Positions 1 through 12,619 are shown, counted from the first letter of the stretch. The stretch: 64,000 bases of DNA from Henckelia pumila (GCF_033568475.1 NC_133121.1:8494001-8558000); one strand, 5' to 3'. Made by a program: numbers and translations. Notes: generated by a model not told the origin, from the letters alone.

Positions 1-2713
1 TAAATACTGAAAGTACTCAAATAACTCTTCATTATTACATAACAGAGTAATGTGCGAAAAAACGTAAACATAAAGAAGCAACGGTCACTGGGCCTTGCAC
101 CGCCGATGGCCTCATCCCAGTAGATCATGCCCCTCCATCTCAACAACAGTCCCCTCACCTGCAAACATTCAAGCATAGTGAGTCTAAAGACTCAACAAGT
201 ATAAACAGTGTAATAACAAGGGTTTAAAATACGTGATGCAATAGCTCAACTTTAACTGTAATATGCATGAAACTAGAAGGTATAGAAAACATGCACTGAT
301 GAACTCACGCTATAAAAGACTTTCAACTTTCTTAACATCAACCTCATACTTTACTTAACCTCATGCATGACTGACTGACATCAACGTAAGACGAGTCAAC
401 TAAAATAATGAAACTTTAACTTTTAAACTTTTCTTTTCCTTTTCTTTTTCTTCATAGAAATCAGTTCCTTGATTTGTGACCCTCTGTTTCGATCATGATC
501 ATGGCTGCAGTGCACTATGCCGGCAAGACGACGAAATTTCTCCCGACGAACTTAACCCCTCTGTGGCAAGGAGACCGAGATAACTCCCGATCCCACATTG
601 CCCCTCTGTGGCAAGGAGACCGAGATTACTCCCGATCCCACATTTCCCTCTGTGGCAAGGATAAACAAGATGTCTCTTGCTCCCTACCTAAACCTCTATA
701 ACCTCTTGGTGAGTAGACCGAGGCATCCCCCGGCCTAGCAACACCCCTCTTTGTCACAAACAAATCACTTCATTCAAAAACATTTACTTTCTTTTCCTTT
801 TCATTCATTAAGACTCGACTCACACCTCTTTATAGCATGCAAAACAAGAAAACTTCCTTTCACTTTATGAAACTCAAGAACATGTCATATGCACACGAAT
901 AGGCAACCTTTAAGACATGAGACTCAACTCAAAAATGTGGGTGTAAGGTGGATGAGTGGCTGCCCCTAAGACAAAAGAAACACTTCACTCAACAATTTCC
1001 CTCAAACTTGACTTATCCCGAGCAAGAGAACCGTAAGACCCTAAACTTTGTCATGCCTTAACCAAAACCCGTCCCTCTTGAACCGACACTTAACAAACAC
1101 TTCAAATTACCCCTAGGAATAGGTGGTAACATCAAATGATCAAACGAGCTAATTGACAAGACAAGAAAATTGGACAGCCCCTTTTTACAAAGAAAAATCT
1201 GCACCTACACCTCCAACTTAAAAGACTCATAACTTGGTCCAAACTTATCCGAAATAAGCCCATTTTATACCGACACGACCACAACATTATGAACTTTACT
1301 ATGGTACAGCCCTAACACTGCCCAGACCTCAGCCAAGACCTGCCCTGCCCCGTGAACAGTACTTCCCTGCACACTCAACAACACCCAACTTACCTCTAAC
1401 TCAAAAATTCAACCCCATAACCCTCTTTCCTCAACTTTTCTCCATACCAAACATCAATACACCTCAAATAACATCACTTAGGACTTTTCCCAAGCACTTG
1501 GACAACACCCAACCACACTTTCACCTCACATTTCGAAAACTTCAAATTTTAAGCATCAAAAGCCTCAAAATATTGGGTATCAATCAAGACTCATGCAAAT
1601 CAATTAAATGCCTCAACATCATTTCAATTCCAGCCCTTATACATGCAAAACTTCAAAATTTAGGGCACCTCACTTCTGAATTTTCGAAATTATGCAAACC
1701 CAATCATAAAAATCCATGCCATAGCTTCTAAATTCATCATTTAATCACATAAACACAACTCAAATGCAATACTTAAAAAAAAAACAGCCCTACCTCCACT
1801 AAATCATGCAAAAACCGAACCCTACATACATATACATCATGCATTTCGAAATTTTGCAAAATAAACTTAAGGGTGGGGATAGATATTGCTTGAATGAAAG
1901 CCCAAGAACAATTTATACTTGCCTTCCAACCTTTACCAACAAGAAAATCGAAAACAAGGGGGAGGAAAGGGCTGGACACTAGCCAAACACCAAGCTATGC
2001 TTCTTGTGGAGTTCCTCCGGCGGTGGGGACGGCGGTGGTTGGCGGCGGCGGCAGCTAGGAGGCGAGGGAGAGGAGTCGGCCGAAGTGAAACCTCAAGGGA
2101 AAGGGGGGGTGGCGGCTCTTGAGTCAAAAAGGGGCTAGGGTTTTGATTTAGGTTGTAAATGTGTATTTTAGAGGGAAATAAATGAGAGTGTAGTGTTTTG
2201 TGTGTGTGTGTATGTATCTTGTACTATAAAGGTGCTAAAGGACTTGTAAAAGTGCTTTTGTACTATCACAACTTTTTACCTCAAAGCTTTTGCACCTTTA
2301 AAAACTTCTAAGTTGAAAAATTTAACTCTAAACATTTTAATTGAAATTACACTAGCCAGGATTTAATAAAATCCTATTTTATGAAAATTTTAGGAAATAA
2401 TCCGAGAAAATGATAAAATTGCTTTTTGATCCCTTAAAAGTTCAAAATTCACATTTTTGGCCAAAATCCCCTTTTTCCTCTAACTTAAAATCTTAAAAAC
2501 GAAAGTCTTGAAAATATACCACCGAAGCCCACCATCGTCGCCTGCCGGGATAGAAACTCACTAACTAAACAATTCAAGGCATTTAATTCAAATAAGTCAA
2601 GCAATGCTATCTTTAACTGAAACTTAAACAATTAACTTCAAGAAATTAAAAATATAAATACTGAAAATAATTTTAGGCATGATATTCAAATTTTAAAAGT
2701 TCTTGGTGTTACA
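1..2713 (-). mobile_element. LTR of a Tekay/Del-like Ty3-gypsy element, truncated by window start
   Basis: Read on the minus strand it begins TGTAACACC at 2713, the start typical of chromovirus LTRs and shared with the element at 55439. Near 160-190 it has a segment resembling the part of the 55439 LTR that lies about 400 bp before its end (GCAGGTGAG followed by purine-rich sequence). The LTR end and PBS should therefore lie a few hundred bases left of the window. ORFs inside are short and look like chance ORFs. It abuts Tat LTR sequence directly, so it probably inserted into it. The first TG is clear; the far end is not visible. Confidence 0.75.
556..690 (+). repeat. Tandem repeat of about 44 bp, three units
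   Basis: Units start near 556, 601 and 645. The first two are almost identical; the third diverges after CTCTGTGGCAAGGA. It lies inside the Tekay-like LTR, which explains the short ORF over it. Confidence 0.8.
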
Positions 2714-2842
2714 ACCTCGGCCCGGATGGGGCCCAGGTCGACCCAGACAGGGTGCCACCTCGAACTCGGATGGGGTCCAGGTCGGCCCAAGCTGAGTGCC
2801 ACCTCGTCCCAGGCGGGGTGCCACCTCGGACCAGGATGGGTG
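2714..2842 (+). repeat. Imperfect GC-rich tandem repeats
   Basis: Repeats of about 22-45 bp, each ending GTGCCACCTCG or similar, with internal CGGATGGGG and CCAGGTCG motifs. They are part of the Tat LTR. Confidence 0.65.
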
Positions 2843-3242
2843 CCAAGATGGCTCAGGTAGAGGAGCTCGGGCCAAGGATAGAGTTTAGATCATGTTATTT
2901 CATAGATAAAGAAATGTCCAGGAAGAGCGAAATTACAGCTCGGAGTCAGGACAGGAGTAAGTTGCTATCATGGGATGGGATTTGGAGCCTGGAGGCGAGA
3001 TATGGCCTTTGTGATGGTTCATTCTGGGTAAGAGCCAGGACCCCAAGGGTTGCTTGGTTCGTAATAAAAGGATGGCGTCAGGGACCGCGGTAAGGGGACT
3101 GGATGAAGAGGTGAAATGCGCTACATAAACGGGTTTCCTTTGAATAAGAAAGAATGTGGGAAACGAAGGAAATAAAATTTGTATTTCAGGAAAAGATTAT
3201 ATTTTCTATCGGTGGGAATCTCCTAGGGTTCCCAGAATCCTC

Positions 3243-3250
3243 TATATATA
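3243..3250 (+). promoter_or_regulatory. TATA-box-like motif of the Tat LTR
   Basis: TATATATA about 270 bp before the LTR end, a normal spacing for a retrotransposon promoter. No independent evidence of activity. Confidence 0.5.
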
Positions 3251-3517
3251 CAGGTTTGGTTTATTACTAAACATTCATTCTCTCATATACACATTATATC
3301 GCACATTTTGTTGGTTATTTTGTGAGTTTTCTCCTCCAATAAGTCTTATATCGACTTACGCATTGGAGTTTCCATGCCGAAAACTCTTTCGGCACCCATT
3401 TACGATTTGTTCATTGTGTGCAGAAAACCAGGGGAGTCATCAAAGTGCGGAGAAGAAGGAAAACATCTGATTGGAAAAAGTTGCCACGTCTACCCAAATT
3501 TTTCCAGGGTTAACATT

Positions 3518-3535
3518 TGGCGCCGTTTGTGGGAA
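3518..3535 (+). other. Primer binding site (TGGCGCCG type)
   Basis: TGGCGCCGTTTGTGGGAA lies 2 nt after the LTR end. TGGCGCCG primer sites are characteristic of Tat and Athila Ty3/gypsy elements. Confidence 0.75.
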
Positions 3536-3829
3536 CTTCTTTTTCATATCTGTGACATAGATATGGTCAACACAAGGAGAACCAACTAGGAGAATGAGGA
3601 GTAGCATAAATCTGATGCGTCAACCAGACACCCCAACCCATACTAGGAAGAGGTCTGGGGGAGTAAGTCGGGATCATATGCAATAAATGGTGACGATAAC
3701 TGTCTGTGAGGCGATGGTTGAGGCTCTCGCCCAAATTGCAGAAGGGGAGAAGAGATTCGAGGAGAAGGGAAGTAAAGAGGGGACATCTGAAGAGATGGGA
3801 AGCGATACCACACCCGAGCAAAGAAATCT

Positions 3830-5161
3830 TGTAGTGACCCTTACCCGGATCACCTACTAACAGAACTTGGGCATGCAATAAACTTAATAAAACAGATATC
3901 AGAATAATCTTGCGGAAACCATAAACATTATACAATCCCAAGTAAAGAAATCTGTAATTAATCCAAATATTATACAACCAAATCGAATAGCTGTATCAAC
4001 CTCAAATCAACAGAAATAAAACCTAGACGAAGCTCCAGCTGGTCAACCACTGACTAGCCCCTCTTGGATCCACCCGCCTCGTCCAATCGCAAACCTGCCC
4101 CATGGAATAGGGTGTTCAGAAATACAGAGTACGAGACGTGAGCATAAAATGCTCAGCACGAGAGTATGAGTATACATGCATGCAAAGTGAACTCCCTATA
4201 AACTCGAGGTCAAGGATCAGATAACAGAGACAGACCGGGCCCTGGTATATAGCACGCTGTGCCGTCGCTTCAGGAGGTGGCTCCCATACCATAATACAAG
4301 TGGATATGCCGGACCCAAATCGATGGAAGTCCAACCACTAACAGGATAGGGAAAAACCCTACTAACAGACATCTCGAAGGAGATAGCTCAGTATGCAAAT
4401 GAATGCAGCATAAATCAATGACATATAACCATGCAGTCACATAATACATGCATACTCAGTCAGGATATCTCGAACAGTACTATCGTACCTCAAAACAGTG
4501 CAAGCTCTACCAACTCTAGGTCCACGCCTATAGTCTGCTCTACACTGCCAAATGATACTACTATCATTAAAGTGCTCTAAAAGCCTTAACTAAGCTATTG
4601 CATACTCCTAAATATTTATAGGAAGCAAAAGCTATACCTTCGTCCGTCGTTAGCCCTTTGATGTCGATGCCTCCAGAACTTGGGCACAACTTTGCTACGA
4701 CTTTCGAACGCCTCGCCGACCGCCGGGTCAAGCCTAGGAAGGCTAGAACAACTCAAATAGACTAGAAAGGAGAGGGAAACACTCGGAATTGGCAATTGGA
4801 AATGAAGCCTCGGCCCTCTATTTATAGACAACGATCGGAACTTCCGATCCTCGATCGGAACGTCCGAACCTCGATCGGAACGTCCGATCCTGCCATCGGA
4901 TCTTTCGAAGATCTTGATCTGCCACGTGTCAAAATATCACTTGTTGACTTCGGATAGGGGTGATCGAAGCTTCCGATCCTGATCGAAGCTTCCGATCTAG
5001 CCAATCGTCATGCCTGACGTAATATGATCGGAGCCTCCGATCCTGCATCGGAGCTTCCGATCCTGTTCGGAACTTCCGAACCTACCTTCGGAGCTTCCGA
5101 ACTCTATTCAAGTAATTATGATTAATCCCTTAATTACTGATTTTGGTTACGGGCTGCTACA
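3830..5161 (-). mobile_element. Solo LTR (Tekay/Del-like) nested in the Tat element
   Basis: 1332 bp, TGTAGTGACCC at the left edge and GGGCTGCTACA at the right edge, giving TG...CA on either strand. It is flanked by a perfect 5-bp target duplication, AATCT, at 3825-3829 and 5162-5166. No internal region is present, so this is a solo LTR left by LTR-LTR recombination. The minus orientation is inferred from the TGTAGCAGCCCG start and GGTCACTACA end seen in such LTRs. Confidence 0.92.
4828..5105. repeat. Array of short palindromes (TCGGAAnnTCCGA type)
   Basis: About ten imperfect copies of a 14-17 bp palindrome such as GATCGGAACTTCCGATC, spaced irregularly inside the solo LTR. A similar array occurs in the copia LTR near 19375-19625. 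Confidence 0.85.
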
Positions 5162-5313
5162 AATCTTGCTGGGGAGGTAAGTTCCCTGAAGGCTGAGATG
5201 GAGCAGATGAGAGGTAAAGGGCAAGGATCATCAGTATGATATCGGGAGGACCCACTGATGGGGATTCTCATAGGGCTCGAAAAGAATGAACCCAAAAAGA
5301 GAGTTTTGGAGTT

Positions 5314-5765
5314 GTGAAGGGCTCCCAGTCGAACATTCCCATCATTATATTTGGACCACATTATATGGAGGGAGTAAGTCTCCCTCATAATGATGCTTTG
5401 GTTATACGTGTCATAGTAGCCAATTATGAAGTAACCCGAGTTTTTGTGGATTCGGGCAGCTCATTCAATGTGATCTTTCAGGATGCTTTTTTGCAGATGG
5501 AGTTGGGAGGTTATAAATTAGAACCCTTGGAAACAACATTGTTTGGGTTTGATGGGCACACGCTGTATCCAAAAGGACGGATTATGTTACCCCTTACATA
5601 GGGGACAGGGAAATTGAGGCAGGCGAGGATGATTCCTTTTACAGTAGTGGAAGCTCCTTCATCATATAATATGATACTTGGCACGCCAGCCATGAACGCT
5701 TTTAAGCCCATAGCTTTCACTTACCATCAAAATATGAAGTACCCAGTGGGAACTCGGGTGGGATA
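5314..5765 (+). pseudogene. Tat-element aspartic protease (broken)
   Basis: The translation contains VDSGSSFNVI, a retropepsin active-site motif (D-S-G), about 47 residues into the open segment. The frame stops at 5601, where a TAG replaces a sense codon, then continues with ILGTPAMNAF, the usual second retropepsin landmark. It would process the element polyprotein. No ATG can be trusted as a start because it belongs to a polyprotein. Confidence 0.75.
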
Positions 5766-6248
5766 AGTCAGGGGGGTCAAACTTCGTCGCAGAAGTGTTA
5801 TATGGAGATGATGAAAATGAAATCCAAGCGGACCAAAATTGGAGAAAGAGAGTCACAGTATTCTGCCCGAGGGAAAGGGGTGAATATCATTCATAGAGGG
5901 GAATTACAAGCCGTCCTAGAAGAAGAGTACAAATAGATATAGCTCATCCCGGGATGCCCCAGGAGGACTACTCGGATATCCTCTAATCTTGAAGCTCAAT
6001 TAAAGGCGTCACTGGTTTTTTTCTTAAAGAGGAATGCCACAGTATTTGCATGGGGTCCAGAGGAACTGACAAGAATATGACCTGACATAGCTGAAAATCA
6101 CTTGAATGTTGCTCTAGATGCCAGGATAGTGAAGCAAAATAACAGAAACTTTGGGCAGGAGAAGGACAAAGTAATTGCTGAACAAGTACATGCATTGTTG
6201 GCGGAAGAACACATTAGGTAGGTCCAATTCCCTTCCTGGCTTTCTAAT

Positions 6249-7625
6249 GTGGTCCCGGTATCGAAGGGAGCAGGAAAGTGGAGGATGTGTGTTGACTTCA
6301 GGGATTTAAATAAATCATGCCTGAAAGATTGTTACCCATTACCCCGTATAGATCAGTTGGTGGAATCTACAGTCGGGTATGAGTTGCTCTGTTTCATGGA
6401 CTCTTACCAGGGCTACCACCAGATACCTCTAGCATGGGAGGATCAGGAGAAAGTAAGTTTTGTCATGTCAGGGGGCACTTACTATTACGTGGTCATGCCG
6501 TTTGGGCTCAAGAACGCAGGGGACACTTACCAGAGGATGATGGATAAAATATTCAAGGGACAATCCGGCCGAAGTGTGGAAGTATATGTGGATGACATAC
6601 TAATAAAGTCTAAGCAAGAGCACTATCCCATACCTGGCCTGGAGAAAATGTTCTATACTCTTCGCAGATATGGTATGAAGTTGAATCCAGCCAAATGTAC
6701 TTTTGTGGTGAAAGGAGGGAAATTTCTTGGATACATTGTCACGGAAAGAGGGATTGAAGTCAATCCAGAGAAAGTGAGGGCTATTCAAGAGATAGTGTTA
6801 CCCAAATCCATTCGGGACGTCCAGAGCCTTACAGGCCATATAGCAGCCCTGTCTAGGTTCATTTCTCGCTCGGCACATCGCAGCTATAACTTTTTCCATG
6901 TGTTGAGGAAAGCAGGAAAGTTTGAGTAGAATGAGAAATGTGAGAAGGCTTTCGTGGATCCGGATGAGCACTTGGATGATCATCTTGTCCTAGTGAAGCC
7001 GAGCCCGGGGAAACGTCTATGGGTGTATATATCCGCAACCCTCCATGCAATCAGCTCTGTCATCGTAAAGCAAGAAGGGACGGATCAAAAGCCTGCTTAT
7101 TATGTCAGTCATGCACTCACTGGACTAGAGACCCGGTATACTGAGGTAGAGAAGATAGCTTTGGCCTTGATCATCACAGCTCGTCGGTTGAGACCTTATT
7201 TTCTCTCTCATCCCATCATCGTATTAACGAACCGTGCCATTGGGAGGATCATGACTCAGCCCTATATGGGTTATATCTCAGGCAGGTTGGTTAAATGGAT
7301 GGTAGAACTGGGGGAGTATGACATTGAGTATCAACCTCGGACAACAATCAAAGCTCAGGCATTGTCAGATTTTATTTCTGAAATGACTCGGGGGCATGCT
7401 ATAAAGGTTTGGAAGGTGTATGTGAATGGAGCATCAAATAAATACGGCAATGGCGTGGGGGCAGTGTTCCTTTATTCAACTGGAAAAAAAGTTAAATTAG
7501 CGGTAAAATTGGATTTTTGCGCCTCTAACAATGAAGCTGAGTATGAGGCCATACTTGTGGGCCTCCAAACGGCCAAAGAGATGGAAATAGATCGATTTAT
7601 TATTCACTCTAGGCTGCGAAGGTAA
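6249..7625 (+). pseudogene. Tat-element reverse transcriptase, RNase H and second RNase H (broken)
   Basis: 6249-6929 encodes an RT with CVDFRDLNK, a YQGYHQI block, the palm motif YVDDILIKS and FLGYIV. A TAG near 6927 interrupts the frame. 6954-7390 continues in frame with the connection and RNase H (YYVSHAL, ETRYTEVEKIALAL, AQALSDFI). 7400-7625 is a second RNase H-like domain (WKVYVNGAS, NNEAEYEAIL), diagnostic of Tat elements. The product ends abruptly at 7625 and integrase is absent. The copy cannot be autonomous. Confidence 0.85.
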
Positions 7626-7897
7626 GGTTCCTCAGTTTTATAATTAGAAGGGAGCTCGGGTTGATGAGAAAGTTGAGAAAGGAACCCAGTTTGACAAGTA
7701 AGAGGGACCGAGGGATGAAGAAAGAAGTACCCCCATTTCCACCCCTTCAGATAGGATGGAATATCATCTAGGAAATGGCTATTAAGCCGGGCGGTCAAGG
7801 AGAAATCCTCTTCATTAAAACGGCAGACATAAAAATAGTGAGGGTGGATCAAAGGTCAGGTCACGACAAGAACGTCGCGTTCTGAAAGAGGGGTAAT

Positions 7898-8082
7898 TGT
7901 GAGACCCTCGTCCCACATGAAAAAAATAAAAGCTTTAAAATGAGTTTATAATGGGCTACAATGGCCTTCTATATAAACTTGAGTTAATTATTTTCGTAAA
8001 ACGAGGACAAATATAAAGTGGTTGCTATAGGGGCCCATTGTGTGGAGTCGCGCAAGCGCAGGCGAAGGGCCGGGGCGTGACA
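7898..8082 (+). mobile_element. Short LTR-like unit, TG...CA, 185 bp
   Basis: Starts TGTGAGACCCTCGTCCCAC and ends GGGGCGTGACA. It follows a purine tract, so it could be the start of the Tat 3' LTR. Its compact size, TCCCAC near the start and CGTGACA end suit a TRIM-type solo LTR better. No matching target duplication was seen. Confidence 0.5.
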
Positions 8083-8719
8083 AATAAATACTGGGGACAA
8101 ATAAAAAACAAAGGAAAGGAAAAGAAGATAAGGTGGGGGAGACTTACATTATTAAAACGTCTGTCTAATACGCCTCAACCCAGACTTTTAAAATTTTCTT
8201 CTCTAGATTTTTAACATAAAAATATACCAATATTATACTTAAAATACTCAAAAAATCATTTTCTTCAACCTCGTTTGTAGGTTAATCTCGTTATTTCAAT
8301 CCAGAATTAATACCAAACTTGAAAAAATTTAACTAGCGTACAAAACATTAAAATATATAAGACGTATTTATAACATCAAATAAACTAAGCATAACTTTTA
8401 AATTTAATAAATAAATAACAAAAAAACCATTAAAATCATTTAAAATTTTTGTGAATGAGTATTGGACTTTTTGGACATTACAAAAAAACCATTAAAGTCA
8501 CGTGCTTTTTATTAGTTTTTTAAAATGCACAACCATCAACTTTCTTCAAATATCGAGCTGCCTTCAAATGTTATCATAATGTCCCTAAACAATGGTAAAA
8601 AAAATTGAATGAGATCAACTTGTAAACAATATTAAAAAATTGAATGAGGATTGCGTACGATAGAGTATGTAGATAGTACCTCAATATTTTCATAAGCACA
8701 CATAGATTCTAAATTTGCA
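8083..8719. other. Intergenic, AT-rich, no gene seen
   Basis: No convincing ORF or RNA gene. A short phrase (CAAAAAAACCATTAAA) recurs near 8418 and 8481. Confidence 0.6.
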
Positions 8720-8981
8720 ATTTCAACCTATTCAATATTGTCCTCCATAGGTCTATAACAAAAAAAATAAAACCACCAAAATGTACAACCCAAATTTGTA
8801 AAATACCTCGCATTCACTAAATGAATGGTACCAAGACCTATTTATAGATCTCATTTGGAGATTAGTCCAAATATTAATACATCATCATCTACATCATCAC
8901 ACACTAATTTTCAATATTTTACAACTCAATATTCAACATTCAACTTTAAATAATAATATTAATAATAACATATTTTCAATA
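8720..8981 (-). mobile_element. 3' LTR of the copia element
   Basis: The part from about 8838 matches the right LTR closely. The expected LTR start TGTTGAAAATATG reads TATTGAAAATATG here, a single change. The left boundary is placed only by analogy with the 267-bp right LTR. Confidence 0.7.
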
Positions 8982-8991
8982 CTCCCCCTTG
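8982..8991 (-). other. Polypurine tract of the copia element
   Basis: AAGGGGGAG on the minus strand, directly before the 3' LTR: the plus-strand priming site of the element. Confidence 0.8.
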
Positions 8992-9147
8992 TGATGATGA
9001 TCGTGATATGATGACTGTCTTTATTTACGTGTTTTATGCTGCCTCATTAAAAACCTTACTAGAAAAAACCCAGTGGGATAAAAATCATAGTAAGGAAAAA
9101 AGAGTGCAGCCACGTAAACTCCCCCTCATGTTAACATGAGTGATTCT

Positions 9148-12100
9148 TCACATATTTCGTAGATTGCGCATCCCAATGTTATATATATGATTTCTGAATA
9201 TTGACGTAGGAAGTGCCTTTGTGAAGAGATCTGATGAGTTCTCACTTGATTGAATGTAACAGATATCAATATCTTTGTTCTTCTCAAGTTCTTGAGTGTA
9301 GGCAAAGAACTTTGGGGGGATATATTTGGTTCTGTCACTTTTGATGTATCCTTCTTTCATTTGAGCAATACATGCAGCATTATCTTCATAAAGTGTTACA
9401 GGCTTCTTGTCTACTGATAATCCACAAGAAATTTGGATATGTTGTGTCATTGATTTTAGCCAAACACATTCACGGCTTGCTTCATGTAGTGCAATAATCT
9501 CAGTTTGATTTGATGAAGTTGTTACGAGTGTTTGTTTCTGTGAACGCCAAAAAATTGCGGTGCCTCCACGAGTAAATACATATCCGGTTTGGGAACGTGC
9601 CTTATGTGGATCAGATAAATATCCAGCATCAGCTTAACCAATGATACTTTGATTGGTGTCTTTTGAGTACAAATGTCTCAAATATGTCGTTCCTCATAGA
9701 TAACGGAATATATGTTTAATTCCGTTCCAGTGCCTCTTTGTTGGATATGAACTGAATCTTGCCAATAAATTTACAGCAAAAGATATATCAGGTCTAGTGC
9801 AATTTGCAAGATACATAAGGGCACCAATGGCACTTAGATATGGTACTTCTGGACAAGAATAACTTCATCATTTTCACATGGACGGAATGGATCATTTTCT
9901 ATGTTTAATGATCTTACAACCATTGGAGTACTTAATGGATTTGATTTATCCATATTAAAACGTTTAAGGATCTTTTCTGTATAATTTGCCTGGTGAACAA
10001 AAATTCCACATTCTTTTTGTTCGATTTGCAAACCCAGACAGTACTTGGTTTTTCCAAAATCCTTCATTTCGAATTCTTCCTTCAAGTACATCATAACTTC
10101 TTGAATTTCTTTATTCGTTCCAATGATGTTTAAATCATCAACATATACAGCAATAATTACACATCCGGATGTTGTTTTCTTGATGAAAACACAAGGGCAT
10201 ATTGGATCATTTACATATCTTTTTTTTCTCAAGTGCTCACTTAGCCGATTATACCACATTCGACCGGATTGCTTCAACCCATATAATGATCTTTTCAATT
10301 TTACAGAATAAAATTCTCTGGGTTTTGAACTTTGTGCTTTAGGCATCTTAAATCCTTCAGGGATTTTTATGTATATATCACTATCAAGTGATCCGTATAA
10401 GTAAGCTGTAACAACATCGATAAGACACGTTTCCAAATTTTCAGACACTGCCAAACTAATCAAATATCAAAAATTAATTGCATCCATAACAGGAGAATAC
10501 GTTTTTTCATAATCAATTCTAGGCCTTTGAGAAAAACCTTGTGCAACAAGTCTAGCTTTATATCTTACTATTTCATTTTTCTCATTTCTATTTCGAATAA
10601 AAACTCATTTGTATCCAACAGGTTTTACACCTTCAGGTGTGAGGACTATAGGTCCAAAAACATTGTGTTTATTTAGCAAATCCAATTCAACCTGGATGGC
10701 ATCTTTCCATTTAGCCCAATCATGACGAGTTTTACATTCACCAAAAGATTTTGGTTCATGATCCTCATTTTTATTTATGATGTCACATGCCACATTATAA
10801 GAAAATATATCATCAATATCTTCTATATCTTTTCGGTTCCATATTTTTCCAGTATTAATATAATTGATAGATATTTCACGATTCTCGTCAGTTTGTGGTT
10901 CTGACAGAATATTTTCATCATCAGGTGTTTCTTCTGGAACACCATTTTCTATTTTATGATCATCGTGTTTCTCTATGCCTTTTCTTTTTCGAGAATTTTT
11001 ATTCTTGGAACCGACTGGCCTTCCACGCTTCAAGCGTTTTATGACATCATGAGTGTCTTCAATTTGTTTCTTTGGAATTTCAATTCGAGCAGGGGCATTT
11101 ACAGCATGTATATATGATTTTGTTACCCCTTTTGTGTCTGTAAATGCATCTGGCATTTGATTTGCAATTCTTTGCAAGTGCACAATTTGTTGTACATCTT
11201 TCTCACATTATTTGGTCCTTGTATCCAAATGTAACAATGATGGTACATACCATGTGATTTCTTTTTCGATGTGTTTCTTTTCTCCCCTAACATTGGGAAG
11301 ATTTCTTCATTAAAATGACAATCAGCAAAGCGTGCTGTAAACACATCGCCTATCTGAGGCTCAAGATATCTAATGATTGATGGACTATCATAACTGATAT
11401 AAATATCGATTTTTCTTTGAAGACCCATTTTTGATCGTTGAGGTGGTGCAATAGACACATACACCATGCATCCAAAAATTCTCAGATGAGAAATATTTGG
11501 TTTTTTACCAAATGCAAGCTGCAATCGGGATAATTTATGATATGCACTTGGTCTGATGCGAATTAATTCCACAGCATGTAAAATTGCATGTCCCCATATA
11601 GAAATAGGGAGTTTTGTTCTCATAATCATTGGTCTAGCAATCAGTTGTAGACGTTTAATCAATGATTCAGCTAATCCATTCTATGTATGAACATGAGCAA
11701 CAGGATGTTCAACAGTAATTCTCATTGACATACAATAGTCATTGAAAGTCTGGGAAGTAAATTCTCCAGCATTATCAAGTCTTATTTTCTTGATTGTATA
11801 ATCGGGAAATTGATTCCGAAATTTTATTATTTGAGTCATTAATCTTGCAAATGCCACATTTCGAGTTGACAATAAGCATACATGTGACCATCTGCTAGAG
11901 GCATCGATTAATACCATAAAATATTGAAATGGTCCACATGGTGGATGAATTGGCCCACAAATATCATCCTGAATATGTTCAAGAAATATCGGTGATTTTG
12001 TTTGGATTTTAGCTGACGATGGTCTTATAATAAGTTTTCCAAGAGAACATGTTTTACATTGAAACTTATTATTCTGAAAGATCTTCTGGTCTTTCAATGG

Positions 12101-12619
12101 ATGACCATGCGTATTTTCAATAATTTTTCGCATCATTATTGAACCAGGATGTCCCAATCGATCATGCCAATTGGTTAATATTGAAGAACTATTAAGCACC
12201 ATGTGGTAAAACACATATATTTCTGATTTTCATCATTTATCGTCTCAGTACCACCCATGAGAATATATGTCATTAAAACTCAACAAATTTCTTTTTTATT
12301 TTGGTGAATATAAAGCATCATTTATCAAAAATTTTGTACCATTAGGTAACAAAAAATGAGCTTTTCCACAACCTTCAATCAAGTCTACAAGACCTGATAT
12401 TGTATTCACCATTGTTTTTGTTGGTTTTAATTCCAAGAAATATATTTTATCTCGGAGAATAGTGTGCGTTGTACCACTATCGGGTATGCAAACTTCCATG
12501 GGATTATTTCCTTGTTTAGCTTTGCTCATACCATTTTCCATTTTGAACTTCGAAAGAAAATATGCAATAAAGAAAATTAATGACATTATATGAAAAATAT
12601 AACATGTTTCATAATACAA
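9148..12619 (-). pseudogene. Copia pol: protease, integrase, reverse transcriptase, RNase H (broken)
   Basis: Read leftward from 12619. Protease has DSGTTHTIL (12500s). Integrase (12214-11123) has WHDRLGHPG with CKTCSLGK as the zinc site, then a DDE core (IDASSRW, RLDNAGEF). RT (11183-9834) has DVVTAYLYG, SLYGLKQSGRMWY and the active site YVDDLNIIG. RNase H (9640-9148) has YEDNAACI and SSDLFTKALP. In-frame stops lie near 10600, 10460 and 9635, and another splits integrase near 11680. The protein would copy and insert the element if intact; this copy cannot. Confidence 0.88.

Larger units (their letters stand above)
2714..3515 (+). mobile_element. 5' LTR remnant of Tat-lineage Ty3-gypsy element
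   Basis: Ends GGGTTAACA at 3515, directly followed by a TTTGGCGCCG-type primer binding site. The start is missing because the sequence abuts the Tekay-like LTR at 2713. A TATA-like motif and downstream U3/R-like sequence are visible. The GC-rich left end (2714-2842) holds three to four imperfect repeats ending GTGCCACCTCG. Confidence 0.7.
3516..7897 (+). mobile_element. Internal region of decayed Tat-lineage Ty3-gypsy retrotransposon
   Basis: Order on the plus strand: PBS, short gag remnant, nested solo LTR (3830-5161), protease, reverse transcriptase, RNase H, and a second RNase H-like domain. The second RNase H marks the Tat lineage. Gag is reduced to about 450 bp once the nested LTR is removed, and no integrase was found after 7625. 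The region ends with a purine tract (AAAGAGGGG) just before 7898. Several in-frame stops show the copy is dead. Confidence 0.75.

Noticed and set aside
495..701. 68-codon frame with repeated residues
   Set aside because: It translates the 44-bp tandem repeat in the left LTR; chance frame.
2752..3093. 113-codon frame
   Set aside because: Lies in the Tat LTR over GC-rich repeats; no domain.
4828..5105. CRISPR-like spaced repeats
   Set aside because: Plant context, irregular spacing, short palindromes, no cas genes; they are part of a solo LTR.
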